Shown piece after piece: positions 23,752 through 32,621 of a DNA stretch of 64,000 bases. Source of the stretch: GCA-2684655 sp045105235 (lineage in GTDB: Bacteria > Planctomycetota > UBA1135 > UBA2386); contig JBGCDH010000024.1 of the NCBI GenBank assembly GCA_045105235.1, forward strand, positions 62,001 through 126,000, written 5' to 3'. The notes under the pieces were generated by a model. That model saw nothing but the letters and a program-made list of their open reading frames with translations. It was not told the origin of the DNA and did not search any database. The position numbers and the translations under genes were made by a program. How positions within the stretch are numbered: position 1 is the first letter of the stretch; the number at the start of each line of letters is the position of its first letter.

Positions 23752-24828
23752 ATGACATCTGCCCTTGCCCCCCACCTGCTGCGCCTCCTCGGCGCCATCC
23801 TGTGCGCCGAGCTCGCTTGCCAGCAGACAACGCCGCCGCCGCCGCCGCTGCCGCTAGAAGCAGATTCCTCGCAAGCCGAAGCCACGCCCGCGCCTGCCCC
23901 CCGCGGCCGCTTCGGCAACTGGTCCGCCAAGCGCCCGCGGCTGCGGCTGCTGTGGCAAAACGACTCGTGGTGGACCGACAGCGACCGCTTCTTTACCAAC
24001 GGAGCCGAGATTGGCGTCACGTTTGCAGCGGCAGACGACTCCCTGTCCTGGCTGCCGTTCCGCGGCGAGCCAACGGTCGCGACCCACGAGATCGCCATTG
24101 GGCAGGACATGTATACGCCCGAGGAGTTTGAAACACCGACCCCGGATCCCAACGACCGGCCCTACGCCGGCTGGCTCCACCTGAGCTACCGCCACGAGCT
24201 GCTGACGCTTGGCGCGGGCCGCGAGGACCGGCTCGACACCTGGGAACTCGAACTCGGCATCGTCGGACCGAGCTCGCTGGCCGACGACACCCAAATCCAG
24301 GTGCACGAGTTTGTCGACGCCCCACGCCCCCAGGGATGGGCGAGCCAGCTTCGCGACGAACCGGGCATCCTGCTGGGCTACGGGCGGCACTACCGGACCT
24401 GGTTTGACGACAAGTCATTCGGCCCGTTCGAAGCCGACTTGGTCGGGCAAGCCGGCTTCCGTCTCGGCAACGTCGACACCAGCGTTCGGCTCGGCTCGAC
24501 CGTGCGATTTGGCTACAAGCTTCCGCGCCACCTCGGCTCGGCAGCGCGGCCCGATGGCCCGAGTCCTCATCGCGTCTACCTACAGGCCGGAGTCACCGGC
24601 AGGCTCGTCCTGCGCAACATCTTCCTGGATGGCAACAGCTACCGGCGCAGCCCGTCCGTAGACCGCAACTTCTTCGTCAGCGAATTCCACGTCGGCGCCG
24701 TTTGGGAGCTGCCGAACAACCTGCGCTTTAGCGTGATCGGCACGTTCCGCACGCCCGAGTTCGATTCGCCGTCGACGCTCGGCGACCCGACCTACTTCAC
24801 GTCGATGCAGCTCGAGATGTTCTTTTGA
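23752..24828 (+). CDS. LpxR-family lipid A deacylase-like outer-membrane protein
   Basis: A 358-residue protein with a hydrophobic N-terminus (1-24) followed by a Pro-rich linker, then alternating beta strands expected for an outer-membrane barrel. Conserved LpxR-family (DUF2219) patterns: L-L-W-Q-N-D-S-W-W near the start of the barrel, D-R-F-F-T-N-G, N-D-R-P-Y-A-G-W-L, V-H-E-F-V-D with P-x-G-W-A-S-Q-L-R-D-E-P-G, and a C-terminal F (M-F-F) as in barrel proteins. Known LpxR removes the 3'-acyloxyacyl group of lipid A. The Asn/Asp and His of the active site seem present, so activity is plausible. Its last 32 nt overlap the end of mnmH on the other strand. Confidence 0.8.
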   Translation: MTSALAPHLLRLLGAILCAELACQQTTPPPPPLPLEADSSQAEATPAPAPRGRFGNWSAKRPRLRLLWQNDSWWTDSDRFFTNGAEIGVTFAAADDSLSWLPFRGEPTVATHEIAIGQDMYTPEEFETPTPDPNDRPYAGWLHLSYRHELLTLGAGREDRLDTWELELGIVGPSSLADDTQIQVHEFVDAPRPQGWASQLRDEPGILLGYGRHYRTWFDDKSFGPFEADLVGQAGFRLGNVDTSVRLGSTVRFGYKLPRHLGSAARPDGPSPHRVYLQAGVTGRLVLRNIFLDGNSYRRSPSVDRNFFVSEFHVGAVWELPNNLRFSVIGTFRTPEFDSPSTLGDPTYFTSMQLEMFF

Positions 24829-25933
24829 GCCCGCCGCTGCCAAGCCATTCGAGCAGCTCTGGCAGCGTGCCCCGAAAGGGAATATCGCGCTCCGACGACT
24901 CGAGCGCATAGGCGTAGTGCTTGTCGTAGTAGCCTTCGAGCAACAGCCGAATCCAGGGCTCGTGCGCCGCAACGCTATGCCAGTGGTCGTCGCGATCCGC
25001 CGCCGCCAGCAGCTCTAGGCACTGCTTGCTCGCAACCGGTCCCAGCCGCTTGCGCAGCTTCTGCAGGGCGGCCTCAAGGCCTTCGCGCACGTCGCGACGC
25101 GGGCGCGTCCGAGCCGGCTCGATGGCGTATTCCCGTGCGATCCGCTCGATCCGCTCGGCCAGCGGCGCTTCGAGAACCGCCACCGGCGCATGCTGGACAC
25201 GACGCCACATGCACTGCGGCTGCAGAAGTCGGCCCACGTTGCGCGCTTCGTCTTCGACCACCGTGACGCTGGCGGGAGTCAGGTGCAGCGACAGCGCGAG
25301 TTCGTTTTCGAACGACGCCTGCGCCGGCTGGGGCTCGTTGCGGCCGCCGAAAACACTGCCGCGATGGTGTGCGAGTCCCTCTAGATCGAGCACATGAAGA
25401 TCGTCGTATTGCGCGGCTTGGATCGCATGCAGCGCGTCCGTCTTGCCGGCACCGGTCAACCCCGCCACCACCAGCAGCTGCTGCTCGGCCATGCGCTGTT
25501 CGAGCGAAGCCAGCAAGAATCGCCGCAGCTCTTTGGCGCCGCCGCGCACGCGCGGCACCGCCGCGTCGCCGAGCCACTGCCGCGCCACCTTGCTGCGGTC
25601 GCCGCCGCGCCAACACGTCATCGCGGTCGGGCGATCCGCGGCCTCGCACGCTTGCCGCCAGCCGGCGACGCGCTCGCTGCGCACCGGCGCCGTCAGCGCA
25701 ATCGCCAGTTCGAAGGCCGCCTCGGAACCTTGCTGGTGGTAGCAGGCGCCGACCTGCTGGCGCTCGCCGTCGTCGAGGATTGGCAGGGTCACGGCATCGG
25801 GTAGCTGCGACTTGGCCACCTCGACCGGCGCCCGCACGTCGATCAGCTGGTAGGCCGCGACTTCGCCGCCACGCGGCCAGACGGCATCGGGCTCAATCCA
25901 AGCTTCGGACAGTTCTGCGGCAGGTTGCGACAC
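24797..25933 (-). CDS. mnmH: tRNA 2-selenouridine/geranyl-2-thiouridine synthase MnmH (SelU)
   Basis: A 378-residue protein. An N-terminal rhodanese domain (about 1-130, starting Q-L-I-D-V-R-A-P-V-E) carries the reactive cysteine in T-C-W-R-G-G-D-R-S (C107). A P-loop domain follows with G-L-T-G-A-G-K-T-D (158-166) and the family marker L-D-L-E-G-L-A-H-H-R-G-S-V-F-G. MnmH converts 2-thiouridine at tRNA wobble position 34 to 2-selenouridine through a geranylated intermediate, using selenophosphate. Its presence implies a selenophosphate synthetase elsewhere in the genome. The start is a GTG at 25933. The 3' end overlaps the lpxR-like gene by 32 nt, tail to tail. Confidence 0.9.
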   Translation of the reverse strand: MSQPAAELSEAWIEPDAVWPRGGEVAAYQLIDVRAPVEVAKSQLPDAVTLPILDDGERQQVGACYHQQGSEAAFELAIALTAPVRSERVAGWRQACEAADRPTAMTCWRGGDRSKVARQWLGDAAVPRVRGGAKELRRFLLASLEQRMAEQQLLVVAGLTGAGKTDALHAIQAAQYDDLHVLDLEGLAHHRGSVFGGRNEPQPAQASFENELALSLHLTPASVTVVEDEARNVGRLLQPQCMWRRVQHAPVAVLEAPLAERIERIAREYAIEPARTRPRRDVREGLEAALQKLRKRLGPVASKQCLELLAAADRDDHWHSVAAHEPWIRLLLEGYYDKHYAYALESSERDIPFRGTLPELLEWLGSGGLKRTSRAAST

Positions 25934-26193
25934 CCAGCCATCATGCCGAGCGCGCGCCCGTCATCGGATGAAATCCACATTCATCCGTAGGTCCGCGCGG
26001 GTGCCGCCTGGAGCGCACCGCAAAATCGGCACATCGAGCAGCCGCGAGCGCGACACCGCGACACCGCGCAACTGCCGTCGCCATGGGCCCATGGCCGTCC
26101 TGCCGCGCCACGGAGAAGGACCTCGTCTCGCGACGAGACTTCGCACGCATCGCAACTCAGGACAAGCCCTAGGAACAGCCGATCCCCAAGGGG
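25934..26193. other. Intergenic region between divergent mnmH and lipoprotein genes
   Basis: 260 nt with no convincing gene. It must hold the promoters of mnmH (minus) and the lipoprotein operon (plus). A short palindrome CCCCAAGGGG abuts the ATG at 26194 and could partly hide the start codon; AAGGGG is too close to the ATG to be a normal ribosome site. Confidence 0.5.
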
Positions 26194-28665
26194 ATGAAAT
26201 ATACCCCCGCCGCTTTCACTCTTGGATGCCTGCTCCTCGCGGGCTGCGACGGCAGCAAGAGCCGCAGCATAGAGGTCGGCGGCGTCGCCCTCGCGAGCAC
26301 GGCCGGCGGGACCGTGCCGGTCGAGATTTGGCTGTTCGACTTTCAGTCGGATCCGGTCGACGTCGAGCTCTCCTACTCAACAGACGGTCGCCAGAGCTTC
26401 GAACCCGCGACCGTTACGTCCAACACGGCCGGACTGGCAACATCACCGTTGGGGCGACGCCACACGCTTGAGTGGGATGCCCTGACCGACTTGGGCGCAC
26501 GAGCCTCGCTGGAGGTCAGCCTGTCCGTTCAGGCAACCGATCCGCTGACCGGCAACCGCAGCCTCGCCTTCGTCACGAGCTTCAACCTCGAGAACCTCGA
26601 GTCCGCCTCGGATCAGGTGGAGTCGTACATGATCTACTTTGGCCCGGTGGATGAAGCCAAGGTGGCCATCGCCGAGACCCACGATCTGGTCATCCTCTAC
26701 TCGTGTGATCCGACCATCACGCGCGCCGTGATCGCCGAGATTCAGGACGGCATCGACCCCGAAGACCCGCGCGACGACGTCATCGTGCTCGGCTACGTCA
26801 ACGTGGGCGAAGACGAACGCACGATTGGCGTGAGCGATAACGATCTGCTGCTCGATCCGCGGTTCGTCGGCGACGGCACGGGCCCGCGCCTCGACCCACG
26901 TGGCCCCGGCGCTGCCGGACAGGCGCTGACCGATCTCGACCCGCTCGGCATCGCGTCGACCAGCGCCGGTTACGCGTCGTGGTTTCTCGACGACAACTCG
27001 CTGGAGTCGAACGGCGTCGGCGACGGCGTTCCGGATCGCAACGGCGTGACCGGTGCCTGCTACGCCAACATGGGCGACCCGATGTGGCTGGAGACGCTCG
27101 ACGCCATGCAGTGCGCTTCGACCGACCAGCGCAACGGCTTCCGCGAGCTGCTAACCCTCGACTACGGACTCGGCCTCGGTTGCGACGGTGTCTACCTCGA
27201 CAACGTCGACACCTGCGCACCCAACACCTTCACCGGCCCCGGCGACCCCGACCAAGCCGAGTTTGAGTGGACGGCGGCAGGCTACACGGACATGGTCGAA
27301 GAGCTTCGCACGCGCTACCCAAGAGCGCTGCTGATGCAGAACCGCGGCCTGTTCTTCTTTAGCCCCGACCTGCCGCACTACGCGATCACTCCGCGCACCA
27401 ACCTCGACTTCGTCAAGGTCGAATCCTACCGGCTCGACCGCCAGGCCAGCGTCGAGTTCGACGACTTCACGTTCGCGGACAACAAGTTCAATTTCGTGCC
27501 GAAGCTTCAGGCAGAAGCCTACCGCGAAGACGGTTTCCAGGTCCTGTCGCTGGGCTACGCCGAAGGCCCCGGCATCGACTACGACACGCTGCTTGGCACG
27601 TCCACTGCGGGACTCGCCACGCTGCAAGAAGACCTGTTTGAAGCGCAGCAGCTCGCGGGCTTCCGCCACTACATCGCCGACAGCGGCGGCCAAATCGTGA
27701 ATAGCTTTGTCCGCGAGCGCTCGGACTTTGCGGACACGACGCCGCCGGTCTGGACGAGCACGTTCAACGACAACCAGCCCGGCTTTCCGACCCCGCCATT
27801 GGCGCCGACGGCGCGGGTTGGCATCCAGGAAGTCGTCCCCGAGAGTCAGGCTGTCACCGTGCGCTGGGACGTGGCGCTGGACCTCAACCCGGTGACCTAT
27901 CGCCTCTACTACCAAGAGCAGGCATTCGACTTCGCAGCGAGTAACCCGCTTGCAAACGCGACCCAGCTCGATCTCAATCCCGAAGTGGGCACCGGCTACG
28001 CCAACGGGACCAGCGCGACCGTCTACGCCAACGAGGCGACCGTGACCGACCTCGAAACCGACACCAGCTACTGGTTCTGCATCCGGGCCTACGATTCGCA
28101 GGGCAACGAGGACAGCAACCAGGTCGCGCTCCAGGCCACCACCGGATCGCAGGAGCGGCTGATCACAATCGACGGCGACTTCTCCGACTGGAACAACGTG
28201 CCGCGCGTGCTGCGCGACCGTCGCACCAACGGAACCAGCGCCGGGCCGGACTGGCGCAACATCAAGATGGTCCGCGACAACTTCAACGTCTACGTCTACT
28301 TCACGACGTATGAGGCCTTTGAACTCAGCGGCACACCGTTCGCTGAATCGCAGCTGAAGATCTACATCGACTGCGACAACGATCCGTTCACGGGTTTCCG
28401 CTTCAGCAACGTCGGCAGCGAGCTGATGGTGCGCGGCGACGAGCTGGTCAGCCAGCAGATCGGGGTCGAAGATGCCGGCACGCTGCAGACCATCGAGATC
28501 AACCCAACGTCCGGCATCCGTGAATGCGAGCTGGCGATTCCGTTTGCCCAGATCGATGCGGCTGCTGGCCAGACGGCCACCTCCATCCGGATCCTCTTGC
28601 GCAACCAGGACGGCGACGACCTCGCTCCCGATAGCGGCTACTTTCTGTACCGCTTCCGCCGGTGA
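26194..28665 (+). CDS. Lipoprotein with GH114-like barrel, fibronectin III-like and CBM9-like domains (paralogue 1)
   Basis: An 823-residue lipoprotein (lipobox L-L-A-G-C, C18). After a beta-rich region (20-145) comes a TIM-barrel-like part (about 145-500) with strand patterns A-E-T-H-D-L-V-I-L-Y, V-I-V-L-G-Y-V-N-V-G-E-D, G-C-D-G-V-Y-L-D-N-V-D-T, A-L-L-M-Q-N-R-G and F-V-K-V-E-S-Y-R. This order of acidic strand ends resembles GH114 (endo-alpha-1,4-polygalactosaminidase-like) and related extracellular glycosidases. A fibronectin III-like domain (about 535-645, ending S-Y-W-F-C-I-R-A-Y-D-S-Q-G-N-E-D) and a C-terminal CBM9/DOMON-like sandwich (from about 655, I-D-G-D-F-S-D-W) follow. A paralogue starts 169 nt downstream. 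Likely a cell-surface polysaccharide-degrading or binding protein; the substrate is unknown. Confidence 0.75.
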   Translation: MKYTPAAFTLGCLLLAGCDGSKSRSIEVGGVALASTAGGTVPVEIWLFDFQSDPVDVELSYSTDGRQSFEPATVTSNTAGLATSPLGRRHTLEWDALTDLGARASLEVSLSVQATDPLTGNRSLAFVTSFNLENLESASDQVESYMIYFGPVDEAKVAIAETHDLVILYSCDPTITRAVIAEIQDGIDPEDPRDDVIVLGYVNVGEDERTIGVSDNDLLLDPRFVGDGTGPRLDPRGPGAAGQALTDLDPLGIASTSAGYASWFLDDNSLESNGVGDGVPDRNGVTGACYANMGDPMWLETLDAMQCASTDQRNGFRELLTLDYGLGLGCDGVYLDNVDTCAPNTFTGPGDPDQAEFEWTAAGYTDMVEELRTRYPRALLMQNRGLFFFSPDLPHYAITPRTNLDFVKVESYRLDRQASVEFDDFTFADNKFNFVPKLQAEAYREDGFQVLSLGYAEGPGIDYDTLLGTSTAGLATLQEDLFEAQQLAGFRHYIADSGGQIVNSFVRERSDFADTTPPVWTSTFNDNQPGFPTPPLAPTARVGIQEVVPESQAVTVRWDVALDLNPVTYRLYYQEQAFDFAASNPLANATQLDLNPEVGTGYANGTSATVYANEATVTDLETDTSYWFCIRAYDSQGNEDSNQVALQATTGSQERLITIDGDFSDWNNVPRVLRDRRTNGTSAGPDWRNIKMVRDNFNVYVYFTTYEAFELSGTPFAESQLKIYIDCDNDPFTGFRFSNVGSELMVRGDELVSQQIGVEDAGTLQTIEINPTSGIRECELAIPFAQIDAAAGQTATSIRILLRNQDGDDLAPDSGYFLYRFRR

Positions 28666-28834
28666 TCGCGCGCGCCGCGAGCGCGCCAAGCACCATGGCA
28701 TGGCGGCTTCGCACGCTAGCGGAACAACCCGTAGTTCGACTGAAGCAGCGCAATCGCCGGATTCGATGAAGGGCCTGGATCGAAGTCGAACGCTGCGGAA
28801 AGGCCGCATCGTCGTCGACGCGTCCACCTTTGCC

Positions 28835-31345
28835 ATGCGCCACTCCACCGCACTCCTGTTCGCCGCTTCGCTGTCCGTCGCTACGACCGCATGCTTCGGC
28901 GACGGCTCGGCCGCTGTCTCCGATGCGCCGGCGCCGACGCCGATCACCGCGAGCGTCGAGCTTCCGACGGATCCTTCGGGAACCGTCGAAATCCGCATCA
29001 CGCTCACCGACGCTGAGTCGCGATCCCTCGCGGCCACCGTGGAAGTCGCGCACGACGGCATGACGTTTCGCCCGGCGAGCATTGCGACCGACGCCGAGCT
29101 CGACAACCTGCCGAGTTCTCCAGCCGGCGCGACCACAACCGCGCGGTGGGACACTCTGGCAGATCTGGGCTTTCGAGACTGCCCCAACGCGCAGCTTCGC
29201 GTGCGTCTCGAAGGCGCCGACGGCGTCGAAGCCACGGCCGCGGCCGCCGTGCCGCCCCTCGACAACCTGCGCTGTGCGCTCGAACAGGTCGAGCACCACA
29301 TGATCCATTACGGGCCGTTTGACGAAGGATCGATCGAGCTCGCCGTCGGCCACGACCTGGTTGTCGTGCACCCGAAGAACGGCAACGTATCCGTAGAGAC
29401 GATCCGCGCGATCCAGCTCGGGCGCGACATCAACGACCCCCGCGACGACGTGCTGGTCTTGAGCTACATCTCGGTCGGCGAAGACTCGCGCACGATCGGG
29501 GTCAGCGATAGCGACATGCTGCTCGACGCTCGCTTTGTTGGCGACGCCAGCGGCCCGCGGATCGATCCGCGCGGCCCCAATGCGGACGGCCAATCGCTGG
29601 TCGGACTGGCCCCGCTGGGAGTGCCCTCCAACAGCCTGACCGGAACCCGCTACGCATCCTGGTATCTCGACGACAACTCCGTCGACACCAGCCCAACCGA
29701 CATCGGCGACGGCATCCCGGATCGCAACGCGGCTTTCGGCGGCTGTTTCGTCAATGCGGGCGACCCCGCATGGTTTGAGGTCCTCGACCAAATGACGTTC
29801 GACGGCGTCGACGCCCGGCCCGGGATGCGTGAGTTGCTGCGATCCGATACCGGCCGCGGCTTCGACTGTGACGGTCTCTTCTTCGACACCTTCGACACGT
29901 GCGCACCGAACTCCTACACCGACGGATCGAGTCCGGTGCAAAACGAATTCGAATGGACGGCGCCAGGATTCCAAGCCTTCACGGAGCGCTTCCAGGAGCG
30001 CTATCCAAACAAGATCGCGCTGCAGAACCGCGGCATGTTCTTGTTTGACCCGCGGCTGCCGCACTACCAGGTCACGACGCGCAGCTTCATCGATGCCGTG
30101 CTGGTTGAGAGCTACCGGCTGGACTCCAACCCAAGCGCTCAGTTCGACGCCTACTTCTCGGCCGACAACAAGAACAACTTCGCCCCCAAGCTGCTCGCCG
30201 AAGCCGGCCGCCCCGATGGCTTCCGCGTCTTGAGCCTCGGGTACGCCGAGGGCCCGGACATCAACCAGGCGACCCTGCTGGGGCAGTCATCCGTCGGGCT
30301 TCAGACGCTGCTTGAGGACATCGAAGAAGCGCAGGTGCTGGCCGGATTCTCCCACTACATCACCGACGCCGGTGTTGCGCTGCCCAACTCGTTTGTGCGC
30401 GATCGTCTGCCCGTCGACGTGGCGGCTCCGATCTGGTCCAGCACCTACAACGACAACCTGGCGCCGTTTCCGACGCCGCCCGGGGTGCCAACGCCGCGCC
30501 CCGGCATCCAAACCCTCACGGCCAGCGACGGGGAACTGCTCGTGCGCTGGGATGTCGCCCAGGATCAAAACCGCGTGGGCTATGCGCTCTACCTGCAAAC
30601 AGAGCCGTTCAACTTCGATACGGACCCAACGCTCACGGGTGCGACCCGGCAGGTCTTGACGCCCGGCATCGATGCGGACTACGTCACTTCCGGGATCGGC
30701 CCCAATCGCTACCCGTTCCGCGCCACGATCTCCGGGCTTGCCAACGACACCACCTACTACGCCTGCTTGCGCGCATTCGACTCGCTCGGCAACGAAGAGC
30801 GCAACGAGGTCGTGCTGTCGGCAACGCCGAGCGAAGCGGCCGTGATCGTCGATGGACAGTTCGGCGAGTGGGATGGCGTCCCCGTGCTGATCTCCGATCC
30901 GGATGACGCGCCGGTGTCCGCCGGGCCCGACTGGCTCGACGTCGCGGTCACCCATGACGCGACCAACCTCTACATTCGATTCACCTCGGCGCACCCATTC
31001 AACCTAGACGGATCGCCTACCTACACGTTCTCGCGGACGCTGATCTTCTTGGACCTCGACGGCAACGGCGCAACCGGCTGGCCCATCGCCGGCATCGGCA
31101 GCGACGCACTGGTCGCAGGAGACGGGCTGTTCACGCAGAGCAGCAGCACGTTCAACACCGGCAGTCTCGGCAGCATCGAGGTCGCACCAACGACCGCCAT
31201 CGTGCAGTGCGAGATGTCGATCCCGTGGGCACTGCTCGACTCGGTCGAGCCTGGAGTCACCAACGTGCGGCTGGTGTTCTTGAACGACGAAGTCACCGAC
31301 TACGCGCCTGACACCGGCATCGTCACCTACACCGCTACGCGCTAG
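28835..31345 (+). CDS. Lipoprotein with GH114-like barrel, fibronectin III-like and CBM9-like domains (paralogue 2)
   Basis: An 836-residue lipoprotein (lipobox T-T-A-C at about residues 17-20) with the same architecture as the preceding gene. Aligned marks are L-V-L-S-Y-I-S-V-G-E-D-S-R-T-I-G-V, G-F-D-C-D-G-L-F-F-D-T-F-D-T, K-I-A-L-Q-N-R-G-M-F-L-F and V-L-V-E-S-Y-R-L-D. Where paralogue 1 has Y-L-D-N-V-D-T, this one has F-F-D-T-F-D-T, so a barrel-end position differs while the acidic residues are kept. The ATG at 28835 is chosen because it opens a lipoprotein signal; the frame is open upstream without one. The 3' end overlaps the next, convergent gene by 4 nt. The pair is a tandem duplication whose copies have diverged widely. 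Confidence 0.75.
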   Translation: MRHSTALLFAASLSVATTACFGDGSAAVSDAPAPTPITASVELPTDPSGTVEIRITLTDAESRSLAATVEVAHDGMTFRPASIATDAELDNLPSSPAGATTTARWDTLADLGFRDCPNAQLRVRLEGADGVEATAAAAVPPLDNLRCALEQVEHHMIHYGPFDEGSIELAVGHDLVVVHPKNGNVSVETIRAIQLGRDINDPRDDVLVLSYISVGEDSRTIGVSDSDMLLDARFVGDASGPRIDPRGPNADGQSLVGLAPLGVPSNSLTGTRYASWYLDDNSVDTSPTDIGDGIPDRNAAFGGCFVNAGDPAWFEVLDQMTFDGVDARPGMRELLRSDTGRGFDCDGLFFDTFDTCAPNSYTDGSSPVQNEFEWTAPGFQAFTERFQERYPNKIALQNRGMFLFDPRLPHYQVTTRSFIDAVLVESYRLDSNPSAQFDAYFSADNKNNFAPKLLAEAGRPDGFRVLSLGYAEGPDINQATLLGQSSVGLQTLLEDIEEAQVLAGFSHYITDAGVALPNSFVRDRLPVDVAAPIWSSTYNDNLAPFPTPPGVPTPRPGIQTLTASDGELLVRWDVAQDQNRVGYALYLQTEPFNFDTDPTLTGATRQVLTPGIDADYVTSGIGPNRYPFRATISGLANDTTYYACLRAFDSLGNEERNEVVLSATPSEAAVIVDGQFGEWDGVPVLISDPDDAPVSAGPDWLDVAVTHDATNLYIRFTSAHPFNLDGSPTYTFSRTLIFLDLDGNGATGWPIAGIGSDALVAGDGLFTQSSSTFNTGSLGSIEVAPTTAIVQCEMSIPWALLDSVEPGVTNVRLVFLNDEVTDYAPDTGIVTYTATR

Positions 31346-32472
31346 CTCCCGCCGCCGCCCGATTTCGCGGGCGGCTTGACCGGCTTTGGCGGAGCGGGCG
31401 GTTCGGGCGATTCGGGGACGGGAGCCACCTCCACTTCTTCCACCACCACCTCGACGGCTTCGGCAACTTCGAGGACGCCGCCCTGCATCGGCATGGGCGC
31501 CGTCATGTTGAACCCGATGAACAAGAACGGCGCCATACTGCCGAGCATGCCGGCGACTTGGCGCGACCGGCCGCAGTCCACGCTCCAAACGGCGTCGGTG
31601 CCTTCGCGGCGGTGCTCGATCTTCTTCAGCAGCGGGCGCAGGATGCGCAGCTCTGTGACCTTGGCCATCTTTGCCAAAGCCGCGTTGACCGCCGCCTCGG
31701 TCGCCGCAAGGCCATCGCCCACGGTGTTGTGCCGAACGGTCAGTTCCACCAGGGTGTGAGGATCGATTTCGTCCCCGACCAGGCGCACCCGTAGGCACAC
31801 AAAGGTTGGCTGCCGGCCATCGGGCCACGTCGTGCCCGGCACGAATTTACACAGCTCGCGAACCACTTCGTCGTCGTCACGAACGTCGACGATTGCCTGC
31901 AGCAGGACGTTTGGGTGGCCGGCGAGAAACGCCATCACGTCCGGACACGGCAGACCTCGCCGAGGCTTGCCTTCGAGCACACTCTGAAGCACGGATGTGG
32001 GCCCATAGACACGCAGCTTGTCGTGGACCATGCCGAGCGCTTGCGAGTCCTTCGCGCTACGAGAGCCGAAGCGATCGACGTGCAGCACGTGCGCCCCAAC
32101 ATCGGTCGTCGTGTAACGCCAATCGAGACTCTTCGGCTGCCCCAATTCTTCGCAGCCTTCGATCGTCAGGATCTCCTGGTGGCCAGCGGACGCGGCCGAA
32201 CGAACCATCGTAATTCGGTCGAGGCCCTCAAGGCTGAAGCCCTGCTGGTCCTCGATCATGCGTTGCCCAGCAATTAGTGCGCCGACGCCCATGTCTTCAA
32301 GGAACCCCGTCTCACGCGCGGCCTTCATGTCGACAATCAGCACCGAGCGATAGTCGTCAAAGAAGAACTGCTGCGCACGCAAGGGACCGTTCGCCGGTCG
32401 CTGTTGTGCCAGGCACAAGCAAGAAGCTAGCGAAGCGAGGAGTGGTGCGGCGAGCAATCGACGTGCGGTCAT
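31342..32472 (-). CDS. Secreted protein of unknown function with Pro-rich tail
   Basis: A 376-residue protein with a signal peptide (about 1-22, ending C-L-C-L-A-Q). The mature part mixes helices and strands, with repeated V-D-V-R and V-L-I-V-D-M patterns, but no motif that I can name. The last 50 residues are acidic (V-E-V-V-V-E-E-V-E-V-A-P-V) and then Pro/Lys/Gly-rich. It is convergent with the second GH114-like lipoprotein and overlaps it by 4 nt. Many planctomycete secreted proteins of this size have a DUF3352-like body; I cannot confirm that here. Confidence 0.6.
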   Translation of the reverse strand: MTARRLLAAPLLASLASCLCLAQQRPANGPLRAQQFFFDDYRSVLIVDMKAARETGFLEDMGVGALIAGQRMIEDQQGFSLEGLDRITMVRSAASAGHQEILTIEGCEELGQPKSLDWRYTTTDVGAHVLHVDRFGSRSAKDSQALGMVHDKLRVYGPTSVLQSVLEGKPRRGLPCPDVMAFLAGHPNVLLQAIVDVRDDDEVVRELCKFVPGTTWPDGRQPTFVCLRVRLVGDEIDPHTLVELTVRHNTVGDGLAATEAAVNAALAKMAKVTELRILRPLLKKIEHRREGTDAVWSVDCGRSRQVAGMLGSMAPFLFIGFNMTAPMPMQGGVLEVAEAVEVVVEEVEVAPVPESPEPPAPPKPVKPPAKSGGGGS

Positions 32473-32621
32473 GGGCGGAGCGTCTCGAATGAAAACAGAC
32501 GGAACACGCCCGACCTTGCGGGATCACCGGATTTCGGTCAAGCCGGGCCCACAACGTCAGCCCACGCGACGGAACTCATGCCAATGCTTGACGCGGGCGC
32601 CACGACGCGGATCCTGCCAGG

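Noticed and set aside
27151..29301. A 716-codon minus-strand frame across the GH114-like genes
   Set aside because: It is antisense to two strong lipoprotein genes and reads as Arg/Val/Ala-rich mirror sequence; long antisense frames are common in GC-rich DNA.
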